Source: Limnoglobus sp. (GTDB lineage Bacteria > Planctomycetota > Planctomycetia > Gemmatales > Gemmataceae). Taken from it: a stretch of 7,358 bases of DNA. Positions 5,534 to 7,358 of this stretch are shown here, one piece after another (position 1 is the first letter of the stretch; each line of letters begins with the position of its first letter). Below the pieces are notes generated by a model. The model did not search any database. It saw only the letters and a list, made by a program, of their open reading frames with translations, and had not been told where the DNA came from. Both the position numbers and the translations under genes were made by a program. The DNA lies in contig JANXNT010000325.1 in assembly GCA_025353985.1 (NCBI GenBank), forward strand, positions 1 through 7,358, written 5' to 3'.

Positions 5534-5763
5534 AGTAGCCCTCTCGCTCCGCGAGAGGATAGCAACAGACCGAAGCATTGCGATTTTCGCATGAGCTCGC
5601 ACCGGTTGCGCATTTTGCAGCCCAGATTCGTTTCTCGTCAAATGTAGGCATCTGAGTTTTCGTACGCAAAACCGGCGGGTAGAAGTCTGCGTGCCGTGTG
5701 GATAGAATGGCCGCATACCCAGAACCTCGGCCGTCGCCGGGGTTTCGTTCATTTGGACACAGA
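5534..5763. other. Intergenic region between hemW and xseA
   Basis: About 230 bases with no supported gene on either strand. It holds a strong hairpin right after hemW (listed separately). It also holds two similar 14-base elements, TTGCGATTTTCGCA (5578-5591) and TTGCGCATTTTGCA (5606-5619), the first containing a 5-bp inverted repeat TGCGA/TCGCA. TAGAAT (5703-5708) could be a -10 box for xseA, but no convincing -35 box lies 16-18 bases before it. The xseA frame is open back to GTG 5698 and ATG 5707, but codon use over 5707-5763 is about half A/T-ending, unlike the gene body, so I treat it as leader. Confidence 0.5.
5540..5558 (+). terminator. Strong hairpin after hemW (terminator-like or dispersed repeat)
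   Basis: CCTCTCGC (5540-5547) and GCGAGAGG (5551-5558) pair perfectly over 8 bp around a TCC loop, starting 6 bases after the hemW stop. No T run follows, so it is not a textbook intrinsic terminator. It could protect the 3' end of the operon mRNA, end transcription in another way, or be a dispersed GC-rich palindromic repeat. The 8-mer CGCTCCGC in it recurs inverted in the tail after xseB. Confidence 0.5.
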
Positions 5764-7005
5764 ATGCCGCCACCTGCCTCGGATATCCTGACGATCTCGG
5801 CGCTCACGACGCGGATCAAGGAACTCGTCGAAGAGGCGTTCCCGCAACTCTGGGTGTCGGGCGAAATTTCCAACTTCACCAAGGCCTCGTCGGGGCACAT
5901 GTACTTCAACCTGAAGGACGCCGGCGCGACCATCGCTTGCACCTTCTTTCGCGGCTCGAACTTGCGCCTGAAGTTCTCGCCGCGCGATGGCATGGAAGTC
6001 CTGGCACGCGGGCGGTTGTCGGTGTATCCGCCGCGCGGAAACTACCAATTTCAAGTCGAAGAACTGCAACCGAAGGGCATCGGCGCAGCAGACCTCGCAC
6101 TCCGGCAACTCAAAGAAAACCTGCTCAAGAAGGGCTATTTCGACCCGAAACGCAAACGGGCGTTGCCGCGATACCCGAAGCGCATCGCGCTGATTGCGAG
6201 CGTCACCGGTGCGGCGATTCGCGATATGATCGAGCTATTCGCACAACGCTGGCCGCTCGCGCATATCGTCGTTCGCCATAGCCGCGTGCAGGGCGATGGC
6301 GCGGCCGATGAGATCGCGAATGGCGTTCGCATGTTGAACCAAATGCACCGCATTGGCGGCCTGCCACTCGACGCGATTGTGATCGGGCGCGGCGGTGGCA
6401 GTAGCGAAGATTTGTGGTCGTTCAACGAGGAAGTGTTGGCGATTGCGATCTTTCAATCGGTGGTGCCAGTCGTCTCGGCGGTCGGGCACGAAACCGATGT
6501 CACGATCGCGGACCTCGTTGCCGATCACCGTGCGGAAACGCCCTCGGCGGCGGTGGTGGCGCTGTCGCCGGATCGCCGGGAAATGCTTGCGGGAATACTA
6601 AATCTGAACGAACGCTACCGCGAAGCGATGATGCGAAAGATCGACGACGGGCGACAACGACTACGGCAAATTTCCGGCCGCCCCGCATTCCGCAAGCCTC
6701 TGCAACGCATTCGCGATGTCGAACAAAAGCTCGACGATTGGGCGGCGAGACTGCAACGCGCGGCGACGCGCCGTTGCGATCGCACACGAGATAAAATCGC
6801 CGCCGCTGCCGAGCAACTCGAAACGCTCAGCCCGCTGAACGTGCTGAAACGCGGCTACAGCCTGACGTTAACGCCCGACGGTGAGCAAGTCATTCGCGAT
6901 GCGGGTACGATGAAACCCGGCGAACAAATTATTGTGCAACTGAATCGCGGACGGCTGATCGGTCGCGTGGAATCGGTCGAACTTCCGCCCACACAAGAGA
7001 AATAA
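5764..7005 (+). CDS. xseA: Exodeoxyribonuclease VII large subunit
   Basis: XseA is the catalytic subunit of exonuclease VII, which with several XseB copies degrades single-stranded DNA from both ends to short oligonucleotides in repair and mismatch correction. The 413-aa product starts with the family N-terminus ILTISALTTRIKELVEEAF (8-26). An OB-fold follows: LWVSGEISNF (29-38), SSGHMYFNLKD (42-52). The catalytic core contains IALIASVTGAAIRD (141-154), GRGGGSSEDLWSFNEE (208-223), SAVGHETDVTIAD (238-250) and ADHRAETPSAA (253-263). A long charged helical region (about 268-355, the XseB-binding coiled coil) and the C-terminal LSPLNVLKRGYSLT (355-368) complete it. Start choice: the ATG at 5764 places the family motif at the expected distance and follows GGA at 9-base distance. 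Upstream GTG 5698 or ATG 5707 would add 22 or 19 residues with poor codon use. xseB begins 2 bases after its stop. Confidence 0.95.
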   Translation: MPPPASDILTISALTTRIKELVEEAFPQLWVSGEISNFTKASSGHMYFNLKDAGATIACTFFRGSNLRLKFSPRDGMEVLARGRLSVYPPRGNYQFQVEELQPKGIGAADLALRQLKENLLKKGYFDPKRKRALPRYPKRIALIASVTGAAIRDMIELFAQRWPLAHIVVRHSRVQGDGAADEIANGVRMLNQMHRIGGLPLDAIVIGRGGGSSEDLWSFNEEVLAIAIFQSVVPVVSAVGHETDVTIADLVADHRAETPSAAVVALSPDRREMLAGILNLNERYREAMMRKIDDGRQRLRQISGRPAFRKPLQRIRDVEQKLDDWAARLQRAATRRCDRTRDKIAAAAEQLETLSPLNVLKRGYSLTLTPDGEQVIRDAGTMKPGEQIIVQLNRGRLIGRVESVELPPTQEK

Positions 7006-7007
7006 CG

Positions 7008-7268
7008 ATGCCGGAACCGACCCCGATCCGCCTCGAAGTCGCGCTCGCCGACCTCGAGAAAATCCTCCGCGACCTCGAAGACGGCACAACGTCGCTCGAT
7101 GTGGCACTCGCACAATACGAGCGCGGCGTCGGGTTACTCCGCCACTGCTACGGCCACCTCCGCGACGCCGAACAGAAGATCCAGCAACTCGTCGGCCTCC
7201 AAGACGACGGCAAGCCCAACCTGCAAGCGTTCAAGCACGCACCATCAACGGGACCGAGCGCGTATTAG
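7008..7268 (+). CDS. xseB: Exodeoxyribonuclease VII small subunit
   Basis: XseB is the small helical subunit that binds the coiled coil of XseA and is needed for exonuclease VII activity. The 86-aa product has the expected two-helix pattern: LEVALADLEKILRDLEDG (9-26), the short turn TTSLDVAL (27-34), then AQYERGVGLLRHCYGHL (35-51) and RDAEQKIQQL (52-61). This matches the family core FE.AL..LE.IV..LE.G...LE..L..YE.G..L...C...L..AE.K. About 25 polar residues of tail follow, somewhat longer than minimal members. The ATG lies 2 bases after the xseA stop, so subunits are co-expressed; only a weak AAGAGA ribosome binding site is seen. The product is complete, ending in TAG. Confidence 0.93.
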   Translation: MPEPTPIRLEVALADLEKILRDLEDGTTSLDVALAQYERGVGLLRHCYGHLRDAEQKIQQLVGLQDDGKPNLQAFKHAPSTGPSAY

Positions 7269-7358
7269 TAAATTAGCCGCGACGCGAGGGCTTTGCGAAG
7301 CGGAGCGCGTGGACTTCACCCATTTCCAGGCAATCCCCGTATCGCGGTGACGCGCACG
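7269..7358. other. Downstream tail with GC-rich imperfect palindrome, no gene
   Basis: After xseB there is no supported coding sequence before the window ends. Bases 7276-7310 are rich in CGCG and GCG words. They contain a 4-bp hairpin, GCTT (7290-7293) with AAGC (7298-7301), inside a larger imperfect symmetry between CGCG words near 7279-7285 and 7305-7309. GCGGAGCG (7300-7307) is the reverse complement of CGCTCCGC in the hairpin after hemW. This could be a dispersed repeat or a weak terminator; there is no T run. Confidence 0.35.

Overview
The window looks like ordinary chromosomal DNA from a GC-rich planctomycete, most likely of the Gemmata/Gemmataceae type. This is inferred from protein style, not from a marker gene. 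The first kinase belongs to the 'QLQHPGIVPIYDVGRF' Ser/Thr kinase family that is abundant in those bacteria. The secreted leucine-rich-repeat (LRR) protein has the 24-residue 'L..L..L.L....I.D.GL..L' repeats typical of planctomycetes. Coding density is high, with mostly G/C third codon positions.

Layout. Bases 1-227 hold no gene I can support; they contain two inverted repeats and an AT-rich patch. A soluble Hanks-type Ser/Thr kinase runs leftward (228-1400) and ends at a short hairpin followed by a T run. A divergent gap of about 250 bases separates it from a rightward cluster. That cluster is a second, different kinase (1657-2565), a secreted LRR protein that overlaps it by one base (2565-3689), tsaB (3694-4365) and hemW (4373-5533). 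Gaps inside it are -1, 4 and 7 bases, so the four genes are probably one transcript. A strong 8-bp hairpin lies just after hemW, followed by about 200 non-coding bases. Then xseA (5764-7005) and xseB (7008-7268), the two subunits of exonuclease VII, lie 2 bases apart. The last 90 bases hold only a GC-rich repeat-like stretch.

How the genes relate. tsaB (tRNA t6A modification), hemW (radical-SAM-fold heme chaperone) and xseAB (single-strand exonuclease) are conserved housekeeping genes with unrelated jobs. The part specific to this lineage is the kinase/LRR pair, which is translationally coupled and sits at the head of the tsaB-hemW transcript, facing a second kinase. Kinase 2 has a non-standard catalytic loop (HRDLCPRN), with the usual Ser/Thr-kinase lysine replaced by cysteine and an arginine two residues later, as in receptor tyrosine kinases. 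I see no mobile element, CRISPR array, tRNA or rRNA, and no convincing new multi-gene system. The kinase/LRR pair is the best candidate for follow-up.
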